Part shown: in pieces, positions 43,067-51,076 of the stretch
Layout of the letters: every line of letters starts with the position of its first letter
How positions within the stretch are numbered: position 1 is the stretch's first letter
NCBI RefSeq assembly: GCF_001421535.1
Contig: NZ_LMKN01000009.1
Location: 484,030-548,029, forward strand
Source: Sphingomonas sp. Leaf20
Lineage (GTDB): Bacteria; Pseudomonadota; Alphaproteobacteria; Sphingomonadales; Sphingomonadaceae
Direction: 5' to 3'
Length of the DNA: 64,000 bases
Program-made: the position numbers and the translations under genes
Notes under the pieces: generated by a model
Database searches by the model: none
What the model saw: only the letters and a program-made list of their open reading frames with translations
Told to the model about the DNA's origin: nothing

Positions 43067-45072
43067 GCCGCCTGCCGCGACGGGGCCGATGCCAGCCCGA
43101 GCGTTTCGAGCCCCTCGACCACGCCCGCCGCATGCCGGCGCGTGACGCGGTGAAGGCCCGTGCGGTCGGGCAGGTCGTCAAGCTCTGCATCCGCATTCGC
43201 GACGACGATCGCAAAGCCGCATTGCTCGAGCATGTCCCGGTCGTTGCCGCTGTCGCCCGCGGCGATACAGTCGGCGACCGTCAGACCAAGTCCGGCGGCA
43301 TAGGCCTGGATCGCCGCCGCTTTTCCGCCGCGCGGCGCGAGGACGTCGATCAGCCGGCCGTGCGAGAAGATCACGCGCGCCTCGAGTTTCGCACGGGCAA
43401 GCGTCCGCCGGATCGTCTCGGCATCGCGTGCGCTGCCGAAGAAGCTGAGCTTGTGCGGCCCGTCCGTCTCGACCGGCTGCGGCTCGATCGGCAATCCGGC
43501 GAGCGCAGACGCGACGGCATCGCGGTTCCAGTCGCGATCGAGCAACCCGGCGTACGCGGCGCAGTTTGCCCAGCCGCCATCCGCGCCGCGCCGCATGATC
43601 CGCGTGCCGACATCGACGATGAAGGCGTCGGGTTCGGGCAGACCCCAGCTCTTGAGGATCGCGCGCGCTTCGGCAAAGGCGCGGCCGGTCGCAACGACGA
43701 ACGGCATCCCCGCATCACGGTGCCACGCGGCAAATGCGTCCGCGCCGTCGCTCGATCCCGTCAGCGTGTGATCGATGTCGCAGGCGAGCAGCGCGGGACG
43801 GCGACAGATCGAGCGGTAGACCGCGACCGAGTCCGCGGCATAGCGCGCCCAATCGTACAACGCATGGCGCGCCAGCGCGGCACCTCGAAGTCGGGCGTGA
43901 CAGGCGGGATCACCGATGATCCGCAGACACGCGGCGGCGACATCGGTCTCGTCGCGCGGGTCGACGAGGATGCCGTGGCCGATCCGCGGCACGATTTCGG
44001 CGGGACCGCCGTTGCGCGTGGCAACGACGGGCACGCCTGCCCCCGCGGCCTCGATAAGCGTCAGCCCGAAGGGTTCGTGCAGCGCCGGGTTGACGAAGAC
44101 GCCACCCGCCGCGGCGCGCTCGTACAGCGCAGTCACGTCGCCGGCGAGATGACGCGGCGGAAGCGCGACGCGACCACGGAGCAGCGGCTGTGCCGCCAGC
44201 GTGTGCAACTCGGCGAGGATCGCGCGCTCCTCGGGCGACGATTGCCCGCCATGCTGGCCCGCAAGGATGACGAGATTAGCCTGCTCGTGCAACCGGGTGT
44301 CGGCGGCGTAGGCGCGCATCAACGCGGCGAGGTTCTTCTTGGCCACCGGTCGCGCGATCGCGAGCACGATCGGGCGTTCGGGATGGTCGAGCCACTGGCC
44401 GAGACCGTCGACGAGCCCGGTTGCGGGCGCGGTCGTCGATCGCTGCGGGATGCCGGGCGGAAGGCAGTGGATCCGGCCGTCGACGGGAACGCCGTACGCG
44501 CGGACCTGCCGATCGGCCTCGTCGTGCGTCGACACGATCAGTGCGTCGACCGCGGCGATCGCAGCGCGTTCGGCGGCGATCCGCGCCTCGATCCCGTCCG
44601 CGGCGAGCCCCTGCGCGCGCTTGTCGATCGCGAGCGCGTGTGGCGTGTAGGCGACGGGGATACCGAAACGGCGACGCACCTCGAGCGCGACCGCGGCGGC
44701 ATCGGCGAAATGCGCGTGGATCAGCGTCGGCCGGACTGCGAGCCCGGCCACGTGACGGCAGAACGCCTCGGTAAAGGCAGGAAGATCCGCGGCGAGCGCC
44801 TCCTTCTCGAGATACCGGTCATCCCCGGTCTCGATCCGGTCGATGGTGAGCGTATCGCTGAGCCGCTCGGTCGGCATCCGGTGCTCGGCGGGCAAGTGGG
44901 AATCGCGGAACAGCCGCGTGACGATCGACACCGCAGTGACGCCCGGGTTGGTCGATTGTCGGGTCGCGGCGTCGAGCACATACGCCAGATGGCCGCCGGA
45001 ATCAGCCGTTATGCCAAAGTCGATCGGTGGCGCCTTGAGACAGCCCCCAAGGGCCAGATGGAGAATGAACAA
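43063..45072 (-). CDS. Fusion of sucrose-phosphate-synthase-like GT4 glycosyltransferase and HAD-IIB phosphatase
   Basis: A 669-residue two-domain protein. Residues 1-425 are GT4 of the sucrose/mannosylfructose-phosphate synthase type: TADSGGHLAYV (sugar-phosphate acceptor loop), AYTPHALAID, ARPVAKKN and E-x7-E in EPFGLTLIEA (333-341). Residues 426-669 are a HAD-IIB phosphatase like sucrose-phosphatase: nucleophile Asp432 in CDIDHTLT, VVATGR, RGGKAAAIQA and AAGDSGNDRDML. One protein could thus make a glycosyl-sugar phosphate and dephosphorylate it, giving a free glycoside such as sucrose or a relative; the product is inferred. The start is TTG 45072 with GGGG six to nine bases upstream; a stop lies 15 bp further up. 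First gene of the operon. Confidence 0.82.
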   Translation of the reverse strand: MFILHLALGGCLKAPPIDFGITADSGGHLAYVLDAATRQSTNPGVTAVSIVTRLFRDSHLPAEHRMPTERLSDTLTIDRIETGDDRYLEKEALAADLPAFTEAFCRHVAGLAVRPTLIHAHFADAAAVALEVRRRFGIPVAYTPHALAIDKRAQGLAADGIEARIAAERAAIAAVDALIVSTHDEADRQVRAYGVPVDGRIHCLPPGIPQRSTTAPATGLVDGLGQWLDHPERPIVLAIARPVAKKNLAALMRAYAADTRLHEQANLVILAGQHGGQSSPEERAILAELHTLAAQPLLRGRVALPPRHLAGDVTALYERAAAGGVFVNPALHEPFGLTLIEAAGAGVPVVATRNGGPAEIVPRIGHGILVDPRDETDVAAACLRIIGDPACHARLRGAALARHALYDWARYAADSVAVYRSICRRPALLACDIDHTLTGSSDGADAFAAWHRDAGMPFVVATGRAFAEARAILKSWGLPEPDAFIVDVGTRIMRRGADGGWANCAAYAGLLDRDWNRDAVASALAGLPIEPQPVETDGPHKLSFFGSARDAETIRRTLARAKLEARVIFSHGRLIDVLAPRGGKAAAIQAYAAGLGLTVADCIAAGDSGNDRDMLEQCGFAIVVANADAELDDLPDRTGLHRVTRRHAAGVVEGLETLGLASAPSRQAA

Positions 45073-45080
45073 GCTGACCC

Positions 45081-45103
45081 CGTTTCGTTAGATACGCGAA
45101 ACG
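45081..45103. promoter_or_regulatory. Inverted repeat in the leader of the glycosyltransferase operon
   Basis: CGTTTCG-N9-CGAAACG, a perfect 7-bp inverted repeat 8 bp before the TTG start. A TACAAT-like -10 (minus strand of about 45116-45122) lies just upstream. It could be an operator or a small leader hairpin affecting translation. Confidence 0.35.
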
Positions 45104-45222
45104 ACACGCCATCCGATTGTATCCCGCACCAAAAACTATCCGATTGAGCGATGTTAATAGGGCGGGCTTTTGGCCGCGGTGCACCGCCCCGGGGCGTCAT
45201 TCGCGGCGTCTCTCGACGCCGG

Positions 45223-46341
45223 TCAGCCCGGGCTGTGCCCCGGCCTGCGCAGCGTGATCCGCGTCATTTCCGACGGCGTGCCGAGCCGCAGCGCGAATCC
45301 CGGCCAGAGCCCGGTGCCGTTGCTGACATAGAGCGTCATGTCGCCGACCCGGTAGCGCCCCGAGACATAGCCGTTGTTCGCCCGCGCGACGATACGGTCG
45401 AGCCCGCGGATCATCCCGCCATGCGTATGCCCGGAGAGTTGCAGGGCAACACCGCGCTCGGCACCGTACCGGGCGTTGCGCGGCTGGTGATCGAGCAGGA
45501 TCACGGGAACGCCCGCGGGGACGCCGCGCATCGCGGTCGCGAGGTCCGGCCCCGCCTGCCCCGCGCCCGGCGCCGAGAGGTCGGTCACGCCGACGATCGC
45601 GAGCCGCTCCCCCTGCCGCTCAAGCACCATATTGGCGTTGGGCAGCATCCGGATGCCGAGCCCCGAAAGATGCCGCATCCACGCGGCGTAATCGAAGAAA
45701 TATTCGTGGTTGCCGGGAATCGCATAGACGCCGTCGGGCGCGCGCAGCCTGGCGAGCGGCGCGACGTCGCGCTCCCGCATCGCCACCGACCCATCGATGA
45801 AGTCGCCCGTGACGACGATCAGGTCGACACCCGACGCGTTGGCGCGGTCGACGACCGCGCTGGCCCAGCGCGCGGGAAACAGCCGGCTGATATGAAGGTC
45901 CGTCAGTTGCAGCAAGCGATAGCCGTCATAGCGCGGCGGGAGGTCGCGGGCGACGACGTCGATATCCTTGACCGGCGGAACGCGGACCGCGTTGGCGACG
46001 CCGAGCCCCGCGAGCGCCACCGCCAGGACCGCAATCGCATAGCGCCACGCGTCGGGCACCGCGACGGGCGCCCGCTGGACCGCCATCGCCACCAGCATGC
46101 CGATGTCGAGCAGGATCTGCAGCACCGCGAGCAGGATGATCGCCCCGAACTCGACGTTGAACGCGATGACGAGCGCACGCGGGAATTCGGGTGCGAACAC
46201 CGACCCCGACGATAGCCGGCTCCAGAGATGATATTGCGAGGCCGCCAGCAGGAGGAGCGCAACGAGCAGCGTGATCCCGAGCGGCAGCGACAGCGGCCAC
46301 AGCCAGCGTGCGATCACCACGAGGCAGGGCAGCGTGAACAT
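45223..46341 (-). CDS. Membrane-anchored metallophosphoesterase (YkuE/YaeI-like)
   Basis: A 372-residue protein with about four N-terminal membrane helices (residues 1-120) and a calcineurin-like catalytic domain. Metal-binding motifs are complete: LTDLHIS (DxH), VTGDFIDG (GDxxD), IPGNHE (GNHE), LLDHQPR and SGHTHGG (GHxH). Relatives hydrolyse phospholipid or lipid-A-type phosphoesters at the membrane; the substrate is unknown here. It stands between the keto-sugar operon and the glycosyltransferase operon, 150 bp from the latter. Confidence 0.88.
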   Translation of the reverse strand: MFTLPCLVVIARWLWPLSLPLGITLLVALLLLAASQYHLWSRLSSGSVFAPEFPRALVIAFNVEFGAIILLAVLQILLDIGMLVAMAVQRAPVAVPDAWRYAIAVLAVALAGLGVANAVRVPPVKDIDVVARDLPPRYDGYRLLQLTDLHISRLFPARWASAVVDRANASGVDLIVVTGDFIDGSVAMRERDVAPLARLRAPDGVYAIPGNHEYFFDYAAWMRHLSGLGIRMLPNANMVLERQGERLAIVGVTDLSAPGAGQAGPDLATAMRGVPAGVPVILLDHQPRNARYGAERGVALQLSGHTHGGMIRGLDRIVARANNGYVSGRYRVGDMTLYVSNGTGLWPGFALRLGTPSEMTRITLRRPGHSPG

Positions 46342-46470
46342 GAGGTGAAAGATCGTCGGTCTCCGGTTCGCGCACTGACACGCGGCGCGCGATTACCATG
46401 TCTGACCGGAAAACACAGCGCGAGCGCGTGCGGGCGCCACCACTTGCACGCGGGTCCGAAGTTTCAGGGT

Positions 46471-46503
46471 GCGTGATGGCGGCGACCAGACCCGCCATCA
46501 CGC
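46471..46503 (-). terminator. Hairpin after the GMC oxidoreductase gene
   Basis: A 12-bp perfect stem (GCGTGATGGCGG, 46471-46482, with 46492-46503) and 9-nt loop, directly behind the GMC stop on the minus strand. No T-run follows. It probably marks the end of the eight-gene keto-sugar operon. Confidence 0.5.
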
Positions 46504-46515
46504 TGTAGCCCCGCG

Positions 46516-48192
46516 TCAGGCGGTGCGCGTCTGCTTCACCGCATGATCGACCGCACGTGCGGTCAGCGCCATGAAGGTCAGCGACGGATTGACGCACGAG
46601 ATCGAGGCCATCTGCGCACCGTCGGTGACGTAGAGGTTCGATGCCTCATGCGCCTGGCTGAAGCCGTTCAAGACCGACTTGCGCGGATCGACACCCATCC
46701 GTGCCCCGCCCATCTCATGGATCGCGTCGCCGGGCACATGCTCCTTTTCCTCGCTGACGACGTTGGTCAGGCCCGCGCCCTTGAGCATCGCTTCGCCTTG
46801 GACACGCGCATCCGCCATCATCCGCAGTTCGTTGTCGCGGAAGCGCACATCGAAGCGGAGGAGCGGCACGCCAAACCGGTCGACCTTGCTCGCGTGGAGC
46901 GAGACGCGGTTATCTTCATAAGGTAGGCATTCGCCGAAAGCGCCCATGCTGAACTTCCAGCCGTCATATTTGCGCATGCCCTGCTTCATCGATGCGCCGA
47001 ACCCGACCGGGGCCGCTGGGTCGCGCCGTGCGCCACCCTGATAGCCATAGCCGCGCTTGAACCCTGCCCCGTCGTCGCGGTCGATGTTGCGGAAGCGGGG
47101 GATATAGACCCCGCCCGGACGGCGGCCATATTCGATGAACTCCTCCATCCCGGGAATATCGCCCGAGATGTTGACGCGGAAGATATGGTCCATGACGTAG
47201 CGGCCAAGCGTGCCGCTGGTATCGAAGTAGCTGCGGCCCGTGCCCGGTGCGCGCGAGTTCATCATGATCTGCGTCGACGCCATTGCCGAGGCGCAGAGGA
47301 AGACGAGCCCGGCGTTGACGACCTCGGCCTTGCCGGTCTTCGCGTCGATGAAGCGGACACCGGTGACCTTCTTGCGGGTGGCGTCATATTCGAGATTGGT
47401 GACGACCGCGTCGGAGCGCAGCGTGAGGCGGCCCGTCGCACGTGCGGCGGGCAGCGTCACCGCCTGCGTCGAGAAATACGCGCCGAACGAACAGCCATTA
47501 CCGCACTGGTTGCGGAACTGGCATTTGGTGCGGTTCTGGTCGGGCTTGTCCTCGGTCATGTTCGACAGCCGCGTGTTGATCAGCTTGCGGCCCGGGAACG
47601 TCGACTCGAGCCGCGGCTTGATCCACTTCTCGGCGACGTTCATCGGGATCGGCGGCTGGAACTCGCTGTCGGGCAGATAGGCGAGATTCTCGCGCGAGCC
47701 CGAGACGCCGATATATTTCTCGACATAGCTGTACCAGGGCGCGACGTCGTCATAGCGGATCGGCCAGTCGCCATCGATCCCGTCGCGCTTGTTCGCCTCG
47801 AAATCGGCCGCGCTCCAGCGGAAGCACCAGCGACCCCAGATCAGCGACTTCCCGCCGACCGCGCCCGGACGGATCCAGTAGAATTTGCTGCCCTCGTCAT
47901 GCGCATAGGGGTTCAGCCGGTCGTCGTTGTAGAACAACTGGTTGCTGGGTGCGACATAGCCGTGCTGGGCGATGAAATAGTCGCTGTCGCGGATTGCCGG
48001 TGGCATGCGGTTGCGCGCCGGCACCTCGTAGGCGGGCTTGCCGTCATAGGGATAGCCCTCGCCATGTTCGACCATGACGCCGCGGTCCAGCATCAGGACC
48101 CGCATGCCCTTTTCAGTCAGTTCCTTTGCAGCGAACCCGCCGCTGACGCCCGATCCGATGACGATCGCGTCGAACCTGTCGGTCGAAGCCAT
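46516..48192 (-). CDS. GMC-family oxidoreductase, probable glucoside 3-dehydrogenase large subunit
   Basis: A 558-residue FAD enzyme. FAD-binding GSGVSGG near the N-terminus, GGKSLIWG, and the C-terminal catalytic HEMGGARMG and CVNPSLTFMALTARA. Three cysteines in CQFRNQCGNGCSFG (224, 230, 234) match the pattern of membrane-associated GMC dehydrogenases, where a [3Fe-4S] cluster passes electrons to a cytochrome (described for rhizobial glucoside 3-dehydrogenase, from memory). The small subunit and a cytochrome c are encoded upstream in the same operon. Expected reaction: oxidation of a glycoside or disaccharide at C3. It lacks its own signal peptide and may be exported by hitch-hiking on the Tat-leader small subunit. 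Confidence 0.85.
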   Translation of the reverse strand: MASTDRFDAIVIGSGVSGGFAAKELTEKGMRVLMLDRGVMVEHGEGYPYDGKPAYEVPARNRMPPAIRDSDYFIAQHGYVAPSNQLFYNDDRLNPYAHDEGSKFYWIRPGAVGGKSLIWGRWCFRWSAADFEANKRDGIDGDWPIRYDDVAPWYSYVEKYIGVSGSRENLAYLPDSEFQPPIPMNVAEKWIKPRLESTFPGRKLINTRLSNMTEDKPDQNRTKCQFRNQCGNGCSFGAYFSTQAVTLPAARATGRLTLRSDAVVTNLEYDATRKKVTGVRFIDAKTGKAEVVNAGLVFLCASAMASTQIMMNSRAPGTGRSYFDTSGTLGRYVMDHIFRVNISGDIPGMEEFIEYGRRPGGVYIPRFRNIDRDDGAGFKRGYGYQGGARRDPAAPVGFGASMKQGMRKYDGWKFSMGAFGECLPYEDNRVSLHASKVDRFGVPLLRFDVRFRDNELRMMADARVQGEAMLKGAGLTNVVSEEKEHVPGDAIHEMGGARMGVDPRKSVLNGFSQAHEASNLYVTDGAQMASISCVNPSLTFMALTARAVDHAVKQTRTA

Positions 48193-48221
48193 GTTCTTTC
48201 CTCTCCAGGATTATGTTTTTG

Positions 48222-49067
48222 TCAGTACCGAAGCGCGCGGAGCGTCTGGAAGCTGGTCGTGATGTCGGGAAGATAGGGCGCGGGCGCCTCGTCATTCTCG
48301 ACGTAGAAGTGGCGGACGCCCGCGCTGCCGCGCAGCTTGAACAGCGAGGCGAAATCGATCGTCCCCTGGCCAACCGCGGTCATGCTGCGATCCTTCCGCA
48401 TGTCCTTGACATGATAGGAATAGAGCCGCGCCGAGAGCCGGTTGATCAGCGCACTCAGATCCTCGCCGGCATGCGCCGCCCAATAGAGGTCGAGTTCGCA
48501 TTTCATCACCGAGGGCGGGATCGCGCGCAGCATCCGGTCATAGAGGCTGACACCGCCGGGGCGGACGGTGAATTCGAAATCATGGTTGTGATAGGCGAAG
48601 CCCATCTTGTTCTGCTTCAGCTTCGCACCGATCGCGGCGATATTGGGGAGCGCCGCGGACCAGCCGGCCTCGGTACGGTGTTCGTCGGTCATATACGGCA
48701 GGACGACGGTGGTCGCGCCGAGCGTCTTGGCCATCGCAATGCTCTTGTCGAAATCCTTGAGCAGCAGGTCGTAGCCGATATGCGCCGACGGTGCCTTGAG
48801 CTGGAGCCGGTCCATCGTCCGGCGGAGCTTGCCATGGTCCATCTTCTCATAGCCGCCGCCGCCGAACTCGATCTCGCGGTAGCCGATCTTGGCGATCTGC
48901 TCGAGGGTCCCCTCAGGGTCGCTCGCGAAGATCTCGCGCACGGTATAGAGCTGGATACCGATCGCGCCGAGTTGCGCGGCGGCGGCGGGGGCGGCGTGGA
49001 GATCGAGGCAGGCGACCGCGGCCGCGCTCCCCGTCCCGACGAGCAGATTGCGACGGGTGATGATCAT
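48222..49067 (-). CDS. Tat-exported TIM-barrel sugar isomerase/epimerase-like protein
   Basis: A 281-residue xylose-isomerase-like TIM barrel (AP_endonuc_2 fold). The leader MIITRRNLLVGTGSAAAVAC has a twin-arginine motif. The barrel shows GIQLYTVRE, IEFGGGGY, YHNHDFEF (metal His/Glu), CELDLYWAAHAG and SYHVKDM, the standard metal-binding positions of the family. It probably acts on keto-sugars in the periplasm made by the neighbouring GMC enzyme. Start overlaps the small-subunit stop by 4 bp and the gene ends 29 bp before GMC. Confidence 0.82.
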   Translation of the reverse strand: MIITRRNLLVGTGSAAAVACLDLHAAPAAAAQLGAIGIQLYTVREIFASDPEGTLEQIAKIGYREIEFGGGGYEKMDHGKLRRTMDRLQLKAPSAHIGYDLLLKDFDKSIAMAKTLGATTVVLPYMTDEHRTEAGWSAALPNIAAIGAKLKQNKMGFAYHNHDFEFTVRPGGVSLYDRMLRAIPPSVMKCELDLYWAAHAGEDLSALINRLSARLYSYHVKDMRKDRSMTAVGQGTIDFASLFKLRGSAGVRHFYVENDEAPAPYLPDITTSFQTLRALRY

Positions 49068-49645
49068 GCGGCGTACACCTTGTTGACCTGAGAATAGGGG
49101 AAGGCGCCGTTATATTCGCCCGGCACCGGGAGATATTCGCGCTCCTGCGTCATGCCGATCTCGGACGTGTAATAGCCGGTGACGACCAGCTGTCGGAACG
49201 CCTCGAAGAACGTCTTTCCGCCCGTCGTCGCGGTCGGAAGTGCGCCGTTCATCGCGAGTGTCAGCAACGCATCCTGCTGTGCCGGCGTCGCCTTGGCGGC
49301 GGATACCTTGTAATCCTGGCGGCTGCGCGCCTCGATCGCGTCGAGACCGGCGACGATCGGCACGCGGTCGCCGGGCAACCCCCAGTCGGCGAGCAGTTTC
49401 TCGATATAGGTAGGTACGCCTGCGGCGATCGCGCCCGGCGTGTCGGTGGTCGGGACGACGCGGTCGCTGAGCGCGGTCATCACCGCGCGCTGGACGGGCG
49501 TGAATACCTGGACGCTTGGCGGACCCTCGCTGATGACGGGTACGCCGGGGGGCATCGCCACCCCCGCCGCACGCGCGATCGGCGCGAACAGCTGCGCGCC
49601 GAACATTCCCACGATCCCCGCCATTGCGGTTCTCCGATCGATCAT
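49064..49645 (-). CDS. Gluconate 2-dehydrogenase subunit 3 family protein (small subunit of GMC dehydrogenase)
   Basis: A 193-residue partner subunit with a Tat-like leader (MIDRRTAMAGIVGMFGAQLFAP). The mature part contains VFTPVQRAVMTALSDRVVPTTDTPGA, a hallmark of the gluconate 2-dehydrogenase subunit 3 family, and a C-terminal TGYYTSEIGMTQEREYLPVPGEYNG segment. In related complexes it escorts the catalytic GMC subunit through the Tat pore. Overlaps both neighbours by 4 bp. The much longer frame to 50266 is a shadow of the next gene. Confidence 0.85.
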   Translation of the reverse strand: MIDRRTAMAGIVGMFGAQLFAPIARAAGVAMPPGVPVISEGPPSVQVFTPVQRAVMTALSDRVVPTTDTPGAIAAGVPTYIEKLLADWGLPGDRVPIVAGLDAIEARSRQDYKVSAAKATPAQQDALLTLAMNGALPTATTGGKTFFEAFRQLVVTGYYTSEIGMTQEREYLPVPGEYNGAFPYSQVNKVYAA

Positions 49646-50574
49646 TTTGCCTCTCCCTCGATAGCCGTGTCGATCGTGCGATAGGCGGCGACCAACCGGT
49701 CCTCCCCTGCCCGCCCGGCGACAGAATTGCCGTGTTCCATGCCGATCACCCCGCCATAGCGCTTGGCACGCAGCCAGCGGACGATCGTTGCATAGTTGAT
49801 CTCGCCGGTGCCGGGCTCGTTGCGTCCCGGATTGTCGCCGAACTGGATATAGCCGACCTCGTCCCAGCAGGTGCCGAGCGTCGGGATCAGGTTCCCTGAC
49901 TGGATCTGCTCGTGATAAAGGTCCGCGAGCACCTTGACGTAGGGCGAATTGACGCCGCGCGCGACCGCATAGCCCTGCGATATGGTCTGCATGAAGACGC
50001 CGGGGTGATTGGTCCGCGTGTTGAGCGGCTCCATGACCAGCGTCAGCTTGTGCGGCGCGACGATGTCGGCGGCGCGGCGCATGACGTCGATCACGCGCGC
50101 GGTCTGGATGTCGTTCGGCAGCCTCGAATCGAGGAACCCGGTGACGACCGTCGCGTGCGTCGCGTTCAGCCGCTTGGCGACATCGATCGAGGCGCGCAGG
50201 TCGGCAAGGAACCCCTCGCGCTCGGCATCGTCCTTGCCGCCCAGCACCGGCCGCGACTGCGACCATTTGGGCATGCTCGCCACGAACACGCCCATCGCCA
50301 TGCCGCGCTTCGACAGCGCGCTGGCCATCGCGACCTGCTGCGCGACGGGACGCGCCGCCGCCTCGTTATCCTCCCACGCGCGGAACCCCTGGTCCGCGGC
50401 ATAGGCGATCTGTTCGAGCAGCCCGCCGCGGCTGGCGAAGCTGCCCTCGTGCGGCGCAAAGCCGAGCGAAAAGCGCGCGGCGTTCGAGACGCCTCCGCCG
50501 ATCGCGCCCCCCGCCAGCGTCGCGGCACCGCCCGCGAGCATCGTGCCGCCCGCAATCACGGTCCGGCGCGACAT
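49642..50574 (-). CDS. Tat-exported hydroxypyruvate-isomerase-like TIM-barrel protein
   Basis: A 310-residue TIM-barrel protein with twin-arginine leader ([23 protein letters not shown]). It has LVMEPLNTRTNHPG (metal-binding Glu), KVLADLYHEQIQSG (Asp/His) and IGMEHGNSVAG (Glu), as in hydroxypyruvate isomerase or tagatose-3-epimerase relatives. The physiological substrate is not evident, but its position between the small subunit and cytochrome suggests work on 3-keto-sugars in the periplasm. The frame is open to 50751; ATG 50574 gives the intact Tat leader. Confidence 0.8.
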   Translation of the reverse strand: MSRRTVIAGGTMLAGGAATLAGGAIGGGVSNAARFSLGFAPHEGSFASRGGLLEQIAYAADQGFRAWEDNEAAARPVAQQVAMASALSKRGMAMGVFVASMPKWSQSRPVLGGKDDAEREGFLADLRASIDVAKRLNATHATVVTGFLDSRLPNDIQTARVIDVMRRAADIVAPHKLTLVMEPLNTRTNHPGVFMQTISQGYAVARGVNSPYVKVLADLYHEQIQSGNLIPTLGTCWDEVGYIQFGDNPGRNEPGTGEINYATIVRWLRAKRYGGVIGMEHGNSVAGRAGEDRLVAAYRTIDTAIEGEAK

Positions 50575-50617
50575 GCTCACGCTGCCCGGCCTCGCGCTGG
50601 ATCCGGTGCCGGACGGG

Positions 50618-51001
50618 TCATCGACCGCCCGCCCCCTTGAGATAGGCGATGATCGCCGCGCGCTTGCCGGCATCGGGCGTGCTGATCGGCATCCGTGTGC
50701 CGGGCACCTTCTTGGCAGGCGCGGCGAGATAGGAATCGAGCGTCGCCGCATCCCAGGTCAGCTTCGACGCCTTGAGCGCGGGCGAATAGGCGAACCCCGG
50801 CGTCGAGGCGGCAGCGCGGCCGACGACGCCGTGGAGGTTCGGGCCGATGCCGTTGCGCCCGCCCTTGTCGACGGTATGGCACGCGCGGCAGGCGGCAAAG
50901 GCGGGTGGGGACGCGGGTGCGGTCTGCGCGACCAGCGGGGTTAGCGCGGCACCCAGCGCCGCGACGGTTGTTCCGATACCCAAGACCAAGGACAGCTTCA
51001 T
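50618..51001 (-). CDS. Class I cytochrome c (c552/c2-like), exported
   Basis: A 127-residue protein with a signal peptide (MKLSLVLGIGTTVAALGAAL) and one heme site, CRACH. The downstream GIGPNLHGVVGR and the axial Met in GTRMPIST are typical of cytochrome c2/c552 class I proteins. It probably takes electrons from the GMC dehydrogenase in the same operon to the respiratory chain. The start is clear: AGGAGG lies seven bases before ATG 51001. Confidence 0.9.
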   Translation of the reverse strand: MKLSLVLGIGTTVAALGAALTPLVAQTAPASPPAFAACRACHTVDKGGRNGIGPNLHGVVGRAAASTPGFAYSPALKASKLTWDAATLDSYLAAPAKKVPGTRMPISTPDAGKRAAIIAYLKGAGGR

Positions 51002-51076
51002 TCCAGACCTCCTGATACCCGCGGCTTGGTCATGCCCCGGTGCGGGACAGACGATCCGGCGGGCGATATTACACAA

